Shown here one piece after another: positions 12,738 through 25,200 of a stretch of DNA of 64,000 nt. The stretch's first letter is position 1. Each line of letters opens with the position of its first letter. Source of the stretch: Capitulum mitella (lineage: Eukaryota; Arthropoda; Thecostraca; Pollicipedomorpha; Pollicipedidae); NCBI GenBank assembly GCA_030062745.1, contig CP099839.1, positions 2,919,001 to 2,983,000 on the forward strand, in the 5' to 3' direction. The translations under genes and the position numbers were made by a program. The notes beneath the pieces are model-generated. The model worked only from the letters and a program-made list of their open reading frames with translations, made no database searches and had not been told where the DNA came from.

Positions 12738-12770
12738 ATATATATACATATATATTGATGTATATACATC
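12691..12770. repeat. TA microsatellite
   Basis: Long AT dinucleotide run followed by GATATATATACATATA-type interruptions. Confidence 0.95.
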
Positions 12771-12883
12771 AACATATTGTCCAGAGCATACAGGTAAATC
12801 GATTTGAATACAAAAGTCAACAAAAACCAAGTGTGGAAAAGTCATCTTATGTAGGTATACCGTGACTAGTATTCGGACAGCAT

Positions 12884-12995
12884 TTATACCGTGCCCAGGG
12901 AGGCCAGCCAGCTCTTGAGGCGCTCTGCTGCTTCCAGGTCAATAACTGGCCGGCCGCCGGAATTTATCATTACTCCAGATATCAGCGTCAGTCCT
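12884..12995 (-). CDS. Candidate terminal coding exon, unknown protein
   Basis: After a CCTGCAG acceptor-like site, the minus strand reads about 37 codons ending LKSWLASLGTV and TAA. The preceding residues include GLTLISGVMINS and PVIDLEAAER, which look protein-like and use the GC-ending codons seen in RabGDI. I do not recognise the family, found no upstream partner exon, and see no AATAAA downstream on that strand. An open frame of this length is not rare by chance, so this is a lead and not a gene call. Confidence 0.27.
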
Positions 12996-13188
12996 CTGCA
13001 GGCATCATAAATAGTGCTTTGTCTCCCTCAGGTGTCAAATGATAAACCTACTGATAGAGTGTCCAAACAGAAGACAGCTTCGAAGCACCATGCACGAAAG
13101 GTGCTGAACAAAAATGGGAGGAGAAAATACTTGTCGGTTTTTCAAGAAGATGTTACGTTTTTAGTGGGCTTCACCACGTACTCGTGCT

Positions 13189-13320
13189 CTGGGGTGTCGA
13201 TTTGTATTTTTCTGAGAGGGCCTTGGCCCACCCAATGTTGATTTGTCCCCCTTCATGTTGGTTTGCCCCTCCCCCCAATATTTTCTGCCAGTTTTGAAGG
13301 GAAACGAGTAGGGAAAGCTG
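13189..13320 (+). mobile_element. hAT MITE family C, 5' fragment
   Basis: Starts GGGGTGTCGATTTGTATTTT and continues through GAGAGGGCCTTGG and CAATATTTTCTGCCAG, as in the full copy at 16549-17085. The right end was not found, so it is truncated. Confidence 0.7.
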
Positions 13321-14760
13321 CCCACTGGGCGTCACCCTGCCTAATGGCGCCACCCCCATTATCTCCCAGTAGAGACAACTGACTGGCAGACAAAGGATAT
13401 TTTCTGAGAGAGACATCATGTCTGCAAATTTGATCCTTCCGTTTTCCTCTCTGTCAGCGGTACAGACGTGTGGTGGGTCAGTGAAGTTTCAATGCAAATT
13501 TGGAATATTTTTCTGCCTTATGTTGCCTGTGTATTGCCGTGCTATCAATACCGTGAAGCAAAACTGATCCTATGCAGTGCCTCTTTTGTGGAATCACCCT
13601 TCCCATTTGATCAGAATAGAGATGATACATTCGCGCGTTTTATCCGCGGCTAGTTTTGTTGTGGTAGAGCCATTGCCCTTTTTGCGCCACAATTTGCCGG
13701 GTCTTATTGCTTCAGTAGCACAATCGGGGCAGGACTAACTAACGGTGTGCTGATGGCTGCTCCAGTGTTTCGCACGTATATGAGACCCATTTAAAGCGAT
13801 TGTCACGGGGGGAGAGATTCCGGCTGCAGAGCAGACACCTTGAGAGTGAGGCAGATATGTCGCCAGCGCCTTCTTGGAACGGCGGCAGCCCTTAGCCCTC
13901 CCCCGGCGCCCCTCCCTCTCGCGGAGCCCTTCCAGCCCCCGCCGTCCATTGGCCGCGGAAACTAATGTAAAACACCATTCTTCTCACTCGCCATGTAATC
14001 AGCGCCCCGAGTCTCGCGGGCATCCCCTAGGCCGAGAATCCTCGCGACACTCTAGGAACGACGATCTCCTATCAATCTTGCGGGTGAATGCGCTTCAGAT
14101 TTAAGCCAATTCATTTCATTTAGAGGGGGTGGATCACCCCTGACCACACTCACTGTGCCCTTAGGAGCTAGGTGACCTCGCTGTGCCTCTCTCCATCCGG
14201 GGGATTTACCTACCCCTCAGCAGGAATGTGTTCCCTAACTGACACGCTAAAATGGAACCTGAAGGGGTAGAATGCATCCTTTTCATACCCAAAAACTCTT
14301 TCGGTTCCGGTGGCCTCATTTCGACTTTTAGGAAATGCAGGACTGTTGTATTTTCAGGTTTAAAAGGGAAACATTTTCGGATTACAGGAGTATGGACCCC
14401 AAGCCTACTGGATACGCCTTTGTAGCCGCCTCCATGGGGCTGCCCAACGTCTTGTCGGGATCTGAGCACCTCTCCCCACCTGTTTGCAAATATTTACAAA
14501 CAGAATAAAAGTGAAACTGTCCATGATATAGCAGACAGTGGTTCATTATACCTTTTGCCGCCGCAAAATACCTGGAACTCAGTATCATTTCTACGGTGGC
14601 GCCATTAGACACATCATGTGTCGCAGATATGGCAGGGTTGCCCTAATTGCGCCTTTGGAACGTCTCGCTAGAAAATGAATAACAAATAGCTGGCAAGGAC
14701 TGAAGTTTTGATACACCGAAGATGATGGTGGTCAAAAGACCAGAGAAGATATATGAGAAC
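13321..14760. other. Intergenic, no gene seen
   Basis: Mixed composition with no definable gene or complete repeat. Confidence 0.45.
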
Positions 14761-14935
14761 AGGAGCGTAGCCAGGGCTCCACCCGGGGGGGAGGGCAAGT
14801 CGGATAAAGGGGGCCCTCGTGACCAATGGGAGCCCTCGCCAGGGGCGGATCCAGGATTCCGCCAAGGCGGGGGGAGGGGTGAAGACGAATGTTCAGAGTG
14901 GGGCCCTCACTTTTTAGCTCTCCAAATATGAAAAA
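14760..14935. mobile_element. Fragments with GGGCGGATCCAGGATT-type ends
   Basis: Contains GAGCGTAGCCAGGGCTCC at 14763 and CAGGGGCGGATCCAGGATT at about 14841, motifs that begin many hAT-like MITEs in invertebrate genomes, next to G-rich tracts. No complete element can be bounded. Confidence 0.4.
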
Positions 14936-15089
14936 TTATGTAATTCTGCTTTTTTACCATAAAAAGTAACCGAAAAATTCAAACGCGTCACCTTATTTGA
15001 AAAAATTCTGCGTTTTGTTCCCGAACAAAATGGACGAAATATGACAAAAACGGCGAGATTTTAGGCGGTTTCGTCTCTCCCTCCGTTTG

Positions 15090-16330
15090 AAATGTCGTGT
15101 CTGTATCTTGTCCAGGAGCCCGTCTGTTCCCCCCCCCCCCCCCAGTAGCTTCTGGGGATTTTTTTTTGTCAGCTCAGTTTAGGTTTCCTCTTGCAGTTAG
15201 AGGGGTGGTCTGGTGGTGGTCTCTGATGGCCTCTGGCTGTCTGCCGTGCCAGGACCCTCTATTGGTCCCAGGTTCCTCTTACAGTTTTACGTGTCCCGCA
15301 GAACGTCTCAGACGCTCTTTTGTCAGTTTCAGGAGCACCTCGGTCAGTCTCAGCGACCCATCTGGCTGTTTCAGGGACGCTTGAGCCATCTCGGATTCCC
15401 TCCTGTCGTTCCTGGGACGTTTTTGCCTTCTAAGGAGCCCCTCAAGGCACTAAAAAGACCCCCTATTTGTCTCTCTCTGCCGTGACAGAGGCGCCTCTGG
15501 CAATCCTCTAGATCCTTTGGCCGTTTCATAGGCGGTCTGGACGTCTCAAGGTCTAGTAATTTCAGGAGCCCCTCTGGTCGTCTCAGGGGCCCCTATTGCT
15601 AGAGATTTCGAGCGATAGAGAGATTTTAGCAGTATCAAAGGTCCCTCTCTAGCAGTCTCAGTTGTCTCCTCTGGTCTGGGTACCCCTCTCATCGTCTCTG
15701 GGAAATATTTTTGCCATCTCAGGGGCGCTCTGAAAGTTACAAAAGACCTTCCGGCAATTTAAGGGCCCATGTGCAGTGTCATAAGCCCTCTGAACGTCTC
15801 CGGCAGTCCCCATGGCTGTATTAAGGGTCTTCCTCTGTTACATGAGGTATATCTGGTAGTCTTTTAAGGCCCGTGTAGCCGTAACAAAGGGCTTTTATTG
15901 GCGCTTCAGGGAGCTCACTGGCAGTCTCAGTGGGGCCTTGCCCATGCCAGAAGCCCGCTCATTAGACTTGGGGACCCTCTGACCGTCAGGTGCCCCATAA
16001 AACCCAAATACCGTCTCAAAGGCCCTCTTATCGTCTTTGCATCGCAGGGGGCCCTGCGACCCTTTTGGCGGTCTCAGGGGTCATCTGCGGTGTACGGACC
16101 CATCTTGCCGTCTCAGAAACCATCTGACCTTCCCGGGACCCCTGACAGCATCAAGAACCCCTCAAGGTTTCAAAAAGGCCAGTGTAGCTCATTTGTGGCT
16201 CCTCTCGAGGTTGAGAGGGTCACCCACGAAACCCTGTTCAGGGACCCCTCTGGCTAGCCAGGGTCTCCCTATGCCGTACTAGGCACCCTTTTAAGGTCTT
16301 TCTATCTCAGGTGCCTCCCTGGCAATTTTG
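15090..16330. repeat. Degenerate short tandem array (TCTCAGGGGCCCCTCTGG-like)
   Basis: Repeated phrases such as CCCTCTGG, GTCTCAG and GGGGCCC recur every few tens of bases with heavy divergence. A poly-C run of at least 14 lies near 15129. No gene seen. Confidence 0.6.
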
Positions 16331-16548
16331 GTTAACCAAGGGGTCCAACACGTGCCGAGACATGACAGAGTCCTCAACAATGTCCGTCCGCCCCCACCGC
16401 TCTCGCTCTTGCCAATCACGCCAGGGGACCACAGAGCTGGGACACTATCCGGTCCGGACTGTCGAGACTGCTTCAGTGCGTCCTTACGCATTGTCAATAC
16501 CTACCAACAGCCCCTTCAGGCTCTTCCGCAACGAAGACGGTCCGTCAA

Positions 16549-16826
16549 CAGGGGTGTCGATTTGTATTCTTTTGAGAGGGCCCTGGTCCACTGAATGTTG
16601 AATTGGGCCAGCCCAATGATGGTTTTGCCAACATTGGCCTGGCCTGGTTGGTTGCCAACATTTGGCAACATTTGCCAAATTGGCCCACACAATATTTTCT
16701 GCTGGTTTTGAAGAGAAATGAGTAATAATAACGAAAACAACGGCTGAAAAAGATAAGAGATAGGCAGAGAGTAAAGAACAAGGTCTAAAGCGATATGTCT
16801 GGTTATCATTCTATTTCTTCTATCTG

Positions 16827-16889
<63 letters not shown>

Positions 16890-17085
16890 ATATATATATA
16901 CATACCTGTAAACATGAGGGATAAAAACAATTTTTAGTTTGATAAATAATAATATAAAAAACATAAATTTCCGCTGGTCAAAAAAAAGTGGGCTAAATCC
17001 GCTGAGATGCCCACATTTTGGGGGAGGTTAGGTTGTTGGACTCTCGGCTCGGCCCCCCCATCATTTACAGAAATCGACGCCCTTG
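16549..17085 (+). mobile_element. hAT MITE family C, complete copy
   Basis: Ends CAGGGGTGTCGATTT and, inverted, CAAGGGCGTCGATTT. It is flanked by an exact 8-bp duplication TCCGTCAA (16541-16548, 17086-17093), the hallmark of hAT transposition. 537 bp, with a TA/TG microsatellite in the middle and no transposase frame. Confidence 0.9.
16826..16904. repeat. TA microsatellite inside the hAT MITE
   Basis: Dinucleotide TA run with a short TG interruption, located centrally in the family C element. The 44-kb family member has one in the same place. Confidence 0.95.
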
Positions 17086-17221
17086 TCCGTCAATGAGTTG
17101 TACCACTGGACAATGGATTTAAGGTGCAGGTGGTAAGGTCTGCTTGATATTAATCTGAGCCCAAACTCATCTGGGTAAACCACTCGAGTATAATTTTTGC
17201 TCAGAAATGTTGCCATTTAGT

Positions 17222-17620
17222 CATTCGCATTCATACCTTCACCATTTTGACCTGTCACCTTTTTACATGTTGTCGTTTTGCCGTTTGTCATTTAACCATT
17301 CGTCATCTTATCCGCCATTTTGACATGTCGCTTTTTTACTTGTCGCTATTTTGCAGTTCGCCATTTCGGCATGTCGCATTTTTTTTTTACTTTTCGCCTT
17401 TCAGCCGTTTGCCATTTGGCCATTTGCCATTTTGGCATGTCGCTATTTTAACATGTCGCCATTACGCCGTTCGCCATTTCGACAGTCGCCATTTTTACAT
17501 GTCGCCATTTGGCCAGCCGCCATTTTAACGTGTCGCCTTTTTCCATGTCATCAATTCAGCATTCGCCATCTGGCATTTGCCGAAAAGTCATTCGCCATTT
17601 TGACATTTCGCCATTTTGTG
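17222..17620. repeat. Short-period minisatellite (CGCCATTTTGACATGT-like)
   Basis: Variants of CGCCATTTTGACATGTCG and TTCGCCATTT repeat with a period of about 10-20 bp over 400 bp. The resulting open frames are repetitive Phe/Ala/Cys strings, not proteins. Confidence 0.85.
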
Positions 17621-17934
17621 CGGACAACCCCTTGGTGTCACAGGGTATAAATTAAATAACGGGGCGCCCAAACTCCATTGCCCAAACTCGGCCTTCGGCA
17701 GCTAAGGACTTGACACTTGGCGCCCTCGGCGGATAAGTGCGCCAAAATGTCACGGGGAGGGGGAGGCGGCCGCCCCGTTCGCCACCCCGCCTCCTTGGAC
17801 GTGTTCCTGAACTCAGCTACCGGGTTACAAAGTCCACAGAGGCGAATGCACTGGCCGGTTCTGGAGGGCTAAAAATAGGTAGGGATCGGGATCTTTTAAA
17901 TCCTTTTTAGGGTCCTAACGGAAGGTTTACAAAG

Positions 17935-18025
17935 CACCGGCGCGGGCGGGGGGGGGGGAGGGCGGGCCCCCCTTAGGCTCGCATATTTTGTTTTGTCATT
18001 ATTAGCACGGACGCAGCCAGTGAGT
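17935..18025. mobile_element. Fragment related to MITE family G
   Basis: CACCGGCG, a G-rich tract and then CCCTTAGGCTCGCAT match the same order at 568-610. The other end is not convincing. Treated as a truncated relative. Confidence 0.35.
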
Positions 18026-18149
18026 TCTCTTGCTGTATTATTTTACCAAATGTGCCGTACCAATGAGCTCTGGTGGAACCCACTGCACACTTCTTCCCAG
18101 CAGTCACCCAGAACGTACTTGGCAGCGAGTATTTATACGTGAGAGAGCG

Positions 18150-19260
18150 GACCCAGGCCACCCAGGTCCATCCTGTGAGGTCCCTAACAATATTAGATTC
18201 CCGGTCTCTAGGCTGCTTTCACGTGTAATCGGTATGAAGCCCTCTCACGAACGGAGGCCAGGGCCCTGTAGCAGGGTAGGGTTGATTCTGGTTCAACGCA
18301 GGCCACCCGGATTTATTCTGCGGGGCCCCCTAAAAATTCCCATCAGTGTCTTGGTCACTTTTGAGTGTGACTGGCACGAGGCCCTCTTACGGACGGGAGC
18401 TGGGACACCCTCCAAGATCCGAACCTTGCTTCAGCGCAGGCAACACAAGTCCATTCTGTGAGGTCCTCTAAAAATTGTCAGTTTCTGGTCTCTGGGCCAC
18501 TTTTGAGTATAATCGACAAGAGACCCTCTCTTGGATGGAAGCTGGGGCCCCCTAGCATGGTCCGAACTCTGTCAGAGGCCTACCAAGTCCATTCCGCGAG
18601 GCCCCTTAAAAGACTGTAAGTTCCCGGTCGCTGGGTCATTTTTGAGCGTGATACACGCAAGACCCTCTTACGGACGGATGCTGGGGAGCCCCCCCCCGCG
18701 ACCCGGACTGGTTTAGCGAAGGCCCCTGGGCCCATTCTATGAGGCCTCTCGAAAAGCTGTAAGTTTCCGGGCCCTGATTTGTTTTTTGAGTGGTAATCGG
18801 TAAGAGGCTTTCCTTCGGACTTAAGCCGGGGCCCCCTAGCAGGGTTCGAACCATGGTTCAGCGCAGGCCAGCCCTGTCGATGAATTCTGTGAGGTCGCTG
18901 GACCACCCTTGAGTGTAATCAGTAAGAGGCCCTCTCTTGGACCTAAGCCGGGGTCTCCTAACAAGGTTCGAACCCAGGTTCAGCGCAGGCTACTCCCGGA
19001 CCATTAATTATGAGGCCCCTAAAAATTATGAGTCCTGATCGCTGGACCACCTTTGAGTGTAATCGATACCAGGCCCTCTATTGGATGGAAGCCGGGCCCC
19101 CTAGCAGGGTCTGAACTGTTTGTCGGGATAGGCCAACCGGGTCTATTCCGCGAGGCCCCTTAAAAATTATAAGCTCGCGCTTTCTGGCCAGTTTTGGGCC
19201 AAACCTGTTCAAGGCCCCTACCGGAAGAAAGCTGAAGCTCCTAACAAAGCAAGATTTGAA
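18150..19260. repeat. Satellite-like tandem array, unit about 140 bp, about 8 copies
   Basis: The phrase TTCTGTGAGGTCC/GAGGCCCCTTAAAAATT recurs near 18171, 18312, 18453, 18591, 18735, 18885, 19008 and 19146. Each unit also carries CCCTCTTACGGACG-like and GTTCAGCGCAGGCCA-like blocks. Two units contain GGTTCGAACC (18842-18852, 18964-18975), which matches the pol III B box. No gene seen. Confidence 0.85.
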
Positions 19261-20670
19261 AGAACGCGCAGGCCATGTGCCTACTTCCTTGCCTGCATAA
19301 CTGCATTTTCCTTTCTTCTTTTTGGTTTTTTACGTGTTCGTCGATTTTATCCCCATTTTCATTTCTCTTCAATTTCTTACGAGGGCCCCCAGGATCACAA
19401 ATGCGGAGGGGGCAGAAACATAGTCTTGCCCCAGACCCATCGCAATTGGGGGGGGAGGGGGCAGCTGTCCGCCCTGCCCCCTCACTTCCGCCGCCCTTGT
19501 GCTAATAATAAGAAAAGCTCCTGATATACCTTTGCTCATTAGGACACCAGACATGCTCCCCATTACTGCACATTTCCTCTGTAAGATCGATAGAATCTAA
19601 GGCATCCTACCCTGGCCACTAAAATTCTGGAAGCAACAGCTTTATCTTGCTGCCTTTTCAGATCCTTCTCCTTTCACCCGCCATTATGCCTGAGAGGCAC
19701 AGGTACCGTCAGTCTGTGTACGTATCCGCATATTTGGACATATGACGAAAAACGGTTCGCGAAATGAAGCTGAGAACGACGTGCACGAAAGAGGTGCTGG
19801 GTGGAACTGTAATGAAGAGCGACAAACAAAGATCGAAAGAAACGCTTCGAACAGGACAATGTCTTTCGATTATAGGAGTGTGAGGCAGTCATGGTAAACA
19901 GCTACTCCATAGCTGACTTGGCAATTTCGCAAGAGCGTTCAACGAACATCGAAGCCGCTCCCCCGGAACCATCTTTGTTAGGTTTAAGGGTATAACAACA
20001 CACATAATTCAAGAAGTATTAGGAAGATGTAAATAAAATGTAACACAATGGCATTAATTTCATATTTTTACGATTTCACGATTAATTTCATAAGGACATG
20101 TTTCGGGCATCAACTCTTCGATGTTTACTCTACAGAAAGGCCACAGACTTTGTGGCAGTGAACTCCGTGGCCATTTTGAAAAATGTCAAGACAACGAGTT
20201 CCCAAAGATTATCTTTCCGCATTCATCGCCGCCTTGGTCCGCGGCCAGAGGAGGAAACAGTTCTTGCCCAAGGCCCACGCGTTATGCAGTCTTTGTCTCA
20301 TAAAAACCACAGCGTCATCGAAGTAACGAATGCCTAGTAAAGATGGTGCTAAGTTTGGAAACAACAAACTGGACGTTCTGAAATGGAGCAAAAACGATAA
20401 TAATAATCGATAAAAACTAATCTCAATACCATTCACGGCAACCAACAAAATCCCTACATTTAATTCTCCTTCGGCTAAAAAATCACTAGAAAAATAAAAG
20501 CTGTAAAAACTCCTTAAGAGCTCTAAAGGTATTTTTAGAAGTCCTTCAAATCTCTTACTTTTCCGGATTGACAAGAGCTGCCACCACACAAGACGATCTC
20601 TGCTGACGGGGGCGAGGCAGTTGCGCTTGTCACATAGGATAGTCTGAACGAAATAAACCTTATTTTCTAG
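19261..20670. other. Region upstream of RabGDI, no gene seen
   Basis: Contains a G-rich/C-rich patch (19390-19495) resembling transposon ends and AT-rich DNA close to RabGDI. It should include the promoter or a non-coding first exon, but neither can be pointed to. Confidence 0.4.
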
Positions 20671-20698
20671 ATACATTTAACGGACAAGACAAATAATC
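20671..20698 (+). other. Gdi: RabGDI 5' UTR segment after a possible acceptor
   Basis: A pyrimidine-rich tract ending TATTTTCTAG at 20670 looks like a 3' splice site 28 bases before the start codon. If it is used, a non-coding first exon lies upstream and the promoter is not next to the ATG. No clear TATA box is visible. This is inference from the splice-site pattern only. Confidence 0.35.
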
Positions 20699-20743
20699 AT
20701 GGATGAAGAATATGACGCTATTGTATTGGGAACGGGTCTGAAG
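20699..20743 (+). CDS. Gdi: RabGDI coding exon 1 (residues 1-15)
   Basis: Encodes the start of the FAD/nucleotide-fold-like beta strand ending in GTGLK. The donor AAG|GTAAGT is a near-perfect consensus. Phase 0 exit. Short first coding exon followed by the longest intron of the gene (1826 bp), which contains a TA microsatellite. Confidence 0.95.
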
Positions 20744-22218
20744 GTAAGTTGGTTGTTGGAGAGTCTATCTTTAACGCTGTGGCCCTGCGCCTCATATGTC
20801 GAAACATTTTCCGGCACGATTTTTCGTTGAATATGCGTATTATTTCTGTGCATCAGCGCTTCCACGTGGTTTTCGTTTTTTCGTAAGAAACAATGGGTGT
20901 AGGAGATGGGTGTATTGGCCACGTGAAGTTGTTTGATATGTTTTTAATTCTAACCAGATGTTTTGCTTATTGTGCCATTGAGTACAGTGTGAAATACACT
21001 GCATTGAAGGATGCTGGGATTGCTGATATTGTTTGTGGTATTTGTTGCCCAAAGAATATGAAGTGGCTGGTTGCATTAAAGGCATTATCATACTTTATTA
21101 ATGCCTTTGTTTTTCATTATCATGTGATTGGTTTATAGGTAGAGCTTTGTCACAGACCTGTGTTTTGTGCAAGATTGATTTATTACTACTTTGTCTCAGA
21201 CATGTTTGACCATACTCTTCATGTCTCAGTTTATTTGCATAAAGGCTGAAGCTACTTTGTCAGCACTAAAAAGGTTCAGTGACTATCATCTTTGTTGTTG
21301 AGCTTGTTGAACAACGTTGAACAAAATGAACATAATGCTTCACAAACCAATTTTCATAAGGAAATAGTCCTTGGCAACCAATAAGATAAAGAATAATGGT
21401 TTTCAGTATATTTTTACAGGTTGTTACTTCATAGGTGATGAGCATTTCTAGTATGTCATGAATTCTTGGGTCTTTGTAATGGACATGATAAACAATTTGC
21501 AGCAGATTAGGCTTACAGTTACAGGTTGGTGTAGTAATAGGCTTCTGTATTAGGATATAGGAAACAATTAATTGTAGATGGTTGAAAATGATGTATGATT
21601 ACTACTGACTCAGGATTAAATAGTACTGTCATGTTATTTAATCAATGATTTGTAGCAGTAATTAGTTGATGTTTTATAGGTTATGACAAGCATATGCAGC
21701 AGTTTGTAGCAAGTAGTTGTGGAAAAAAGCCGATTTTTACTGGTTATCCATATTTATTGATGTTAGATAAGTGCCAGTCAAAATATTAAGGTGTGAAGTT
21801 TTAGGTTGTCTCCTGTGGTGTTGCACATGAGTTAGTTTTTTTTTTTTAATTTGCCAGAACAGGAGGTTTTTTTAAAAAAGGAATCTGACAGATGTCAAGA
21901 CTAATCTTCTGTGGTTGGCCTGTATTCTGAGGTGTTAGTGTGCAAAATTTGAATTATGTGTAGAAAGTCAGTTGTAGTTTGCATACAAATCAAGAACTGT
22001 GCATGTGCTTAAAATGCCTAATGCAGTCCTTGTCAGTTTGCTCCAGGGCATTGTGTATGAACCCATAAGACATTGTCTTTTCAAGGAAGTGCAATGAAAC
22101 TTCTCTTGCATATGATTGGGAGGATTCTGTTGTTTTGCCAGGAATTTAACTGTTGTATGAAAGCATTTGTGTGAGCTCTGAAATTGGTAACTATATATAA
22201 TATATATATATATATGTA

Positions 22219-22249
<31 letters not shown>

Positions 22250-25200
22250 TTATTTATTTATTTGCTAAACTATGTGCTGTTTGGGTTTACCAAATAAGTT
22301 CTTGACCTGAGCCACATAGGAGGAAAGAGAAATTGTTCTCCATTTTTCCTCTTGAAATAAGAAATCACATTGGAGAATTATTCATGTATGGAAGAACATT
22401 ACCTGGCTGTGGCCTTCAGGTTTGTAACCTTGGAATTGGCTGGGTTTGCATTTGTGTACAGAGTCATGCATGGCAATCTGGATGTGAATGATCAACCACA
22501 CTGGGAGATTTGCATGTGCATTGCAGACCAGCAGAGTAAATGATCCCCACCTGTGTCACCCTCTGGCAGGAGTGCATCCTGTCTGGCCTGCTCTCTGTCT
22601 CTGGAAAGAAGGTGCTGCACATCGACCGCAACAAGTACTATGGCGGCGAGTCGGCCTCCATCACGCCTCTGGAGGAGATATTCGAGAAGTTCGGCCTGCC
22701 CAAGCCCGACGAGTCGTACGGCCGCGGCCGGTAAGGAGGGGGAGTCGCCCCTGTGACGTGCTGTAACTGCCCCGACTCGGGGCCTGGCGAGGTGGACAGC
22801 TGTTCTCGGTCCGGGAGATCGATATATCTTTACCGTCCGCAGCGCCGGTCGCCGTAACGCCGTGCTGGCGGAGACCGTAAACCGGCGCTGACGCTCGTCA
22901 GGAGCTGGCCCGGCGCCGCTGCCCTGTTTCGGCCCTGCAGCGGCGCCGGCTGGCGACCGCCAGCAGCGGCCCGGCCGACCCTGTCCCGGGCGCGGCGCGG
23001 GCTGCACGCGTCGCCGGCCCGGGCGGGGGAGGCGGCGCGCGTCACGGGCCGGCGCCGGCCGCAGGTCCCGCTCCGTGACCGCCGCGGCGCCCCGGGCCGG
23101 CGAGCGGCGGCGCGGCGGCGCGGACTTTCGAAAGCCGCCGGCGAGACGGCCGGGGACGCGCGGCATTCCTGGCCGCCGGTCGGCCGTGAGACGGACGGCT
23201 GACCTTGTCCACTTCATGGTCCTCGCCGCGCGGCGCGGCCACCGCTGGCGGCTTTGTGTGTCGCTGGGCCGGCGGAAAACAATGCGTTTTACCACCGTTT
23301 GTCATTTCATCCGAGGACTTTGGCCCTAAACCCAACGATGTGTATGGGCTCGTGAATGCAATGACTGCGGTGAATCGGGTAATGTAGGCAGGTGGAAATA
23401 TCGTAGCTGGACCTAGATCATGTAAGTGAAGTTGCGTTTACCTAAATTGGGTGAGTTTTTCTTGGGGGGGGGGGGGCGGAGAGCGAGGGGCATGGTTGGA
23501 TTTTGGTTCGTATTTGTGTTGCCTCTCCCTTTTTTCAAGCTTGAATATGTTGTATAGTGATGTTACAAGGCAGCTTCTGAGAGAACCAACAATATAACTT
23601 AAACAGTGCCCTAGTCGATGGCAGCACTGGAAGCCATAAAACTGTCCGAGAAGCTGTCTGTTCTCGCACGTAATGTCCTATCGTTTGGTGAGAAGTTATG
23701 CCGAATGAATGGCACAGGCAGTATATCTTTTAATTGCGTTTTGGACCATTTCTAGCACTCGAAAAACGTTTCCGTCCACAGAGACTGGAACGTGGACCTG
23801 ATCCCCAAGTTTCTGATGGCCAACGGCCAGCTGGTGAAGCTGCTGATCCACACGGGCGTCACCCGCTACCTCGAGTTCAAGTCCGTCGAGGGCAGCTACG
23901 TCTTCAAGGGCGGCAAAATATCCAAGGTACGCGGGCCCCGGCTTTTGGCCGGTCCTGCAACGGAAACCTTCGCTGCCTTCGCCCGATTGTTAGCCCCAGT
24001 GCTGGGGGCGCCGAAATGGCTGGATTGAGGAGTGTAACGGATGCCCACGATCGCGCGCTCGTCGGACGGGAGAGTGGTTTTGTGCAGTGTGTTTTTGCTG
24101 CATCGTACCCACATGTCCATGACGAGAACTGGGAACCGCACCAGACGACGACGTGATGAGCAGCTGATAAGTTCAAGTGCTACCCATAATAAGTGCAGCC
24201 AATTCGGAATAGTACGGATGCTCTGTATGGCCGTGAGCACGCAGCCGGGCATTGTTAGCCGTCGATCGTTTGCGTCCTCGTATCCTCGATCGGCCACGAG
24301 CGGTGTATTATTACCGTCGTGCGTGGGCTGGCGACCGGCCGCCGCCGGCTAACGGTGACCTGCCTGACCGCCCAGGTGCCGGCCGACGAGCGGGAGGCGC
24401 TCAGCTCCGACCTGATGGGCCTCTTCGAGAAGCGCCGCTTCCGCAACATGCTGGCCTACATCCAGGACTTCAAGGAGGACGACCCGAACACCTGGAAGGG
24501 CCTCGACCCCAAGACGTCGCCGATGAGCGCCGTGTTCGAGAAGTTCGGCGTCGACAAGAACACCATCGACGTGACCGGGCATGCGCTGGCGCTGCACAGG
24601 TGGGCGCCGCGGGCTGGCCGGCGCCGCCCGACAGCTGCGGCACGCCGGCGCCGCCCCCGGCACGCGCGTGACGTAGACACCAGCTCCCGTGCAGGCCCGG
24701 TGGGCGCCGGGTCCATTCTACCTGTCGTGGAGCCGCAGCCTGTGGCGGCGGCGCGGGCTGCGGCCGATATGCGTATGTCGGAGGCAGGGTCACGGCTGTA
24801 GGCTGCTCGGGCCGACTCGCCACTGTCGCTGTCGGGTTCCGCTACTGTACGGGCCGCGCGCGCCGGTCCCTGAAGGTGTCGCTGTGGGACTGGGTACCGA
24901 AGGTTCCAGCCAGCCGTGACGGAGGCGCCTGGAGGCGAGGAGAGCCTGACTGCTCCGGGAGGGAGGCGACGAGGGCGTGACAGGCGACGGCCCGTTACAG
25001 GGATGACGAGTACATCGACCAGCCGTGCGGCATCACCATCGCCCGGATCAAGCTCTACAGCGAGTCGCTGGCCCGCTACGGCAAGTCGCCGTACCTGTAC
25101 CCCATGTACGGACTGGGCGAGCTGCCCCAGGGATTCGCCAGGTGAGGGTGCCGCCACGCCGCGCCGACGCTCCAGTGTTGCCTCGCTTTTCTGGACAGCT

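Noticed and set aside
22492..23295. 267-codon antisense open frame inside RabGDI intron 2
   Set aside because: Lies in a CpG-rich island where stops are rare; low-complexity Arg/Ala/Pro content and overlap with RabGDI exon 2 argue against coding.
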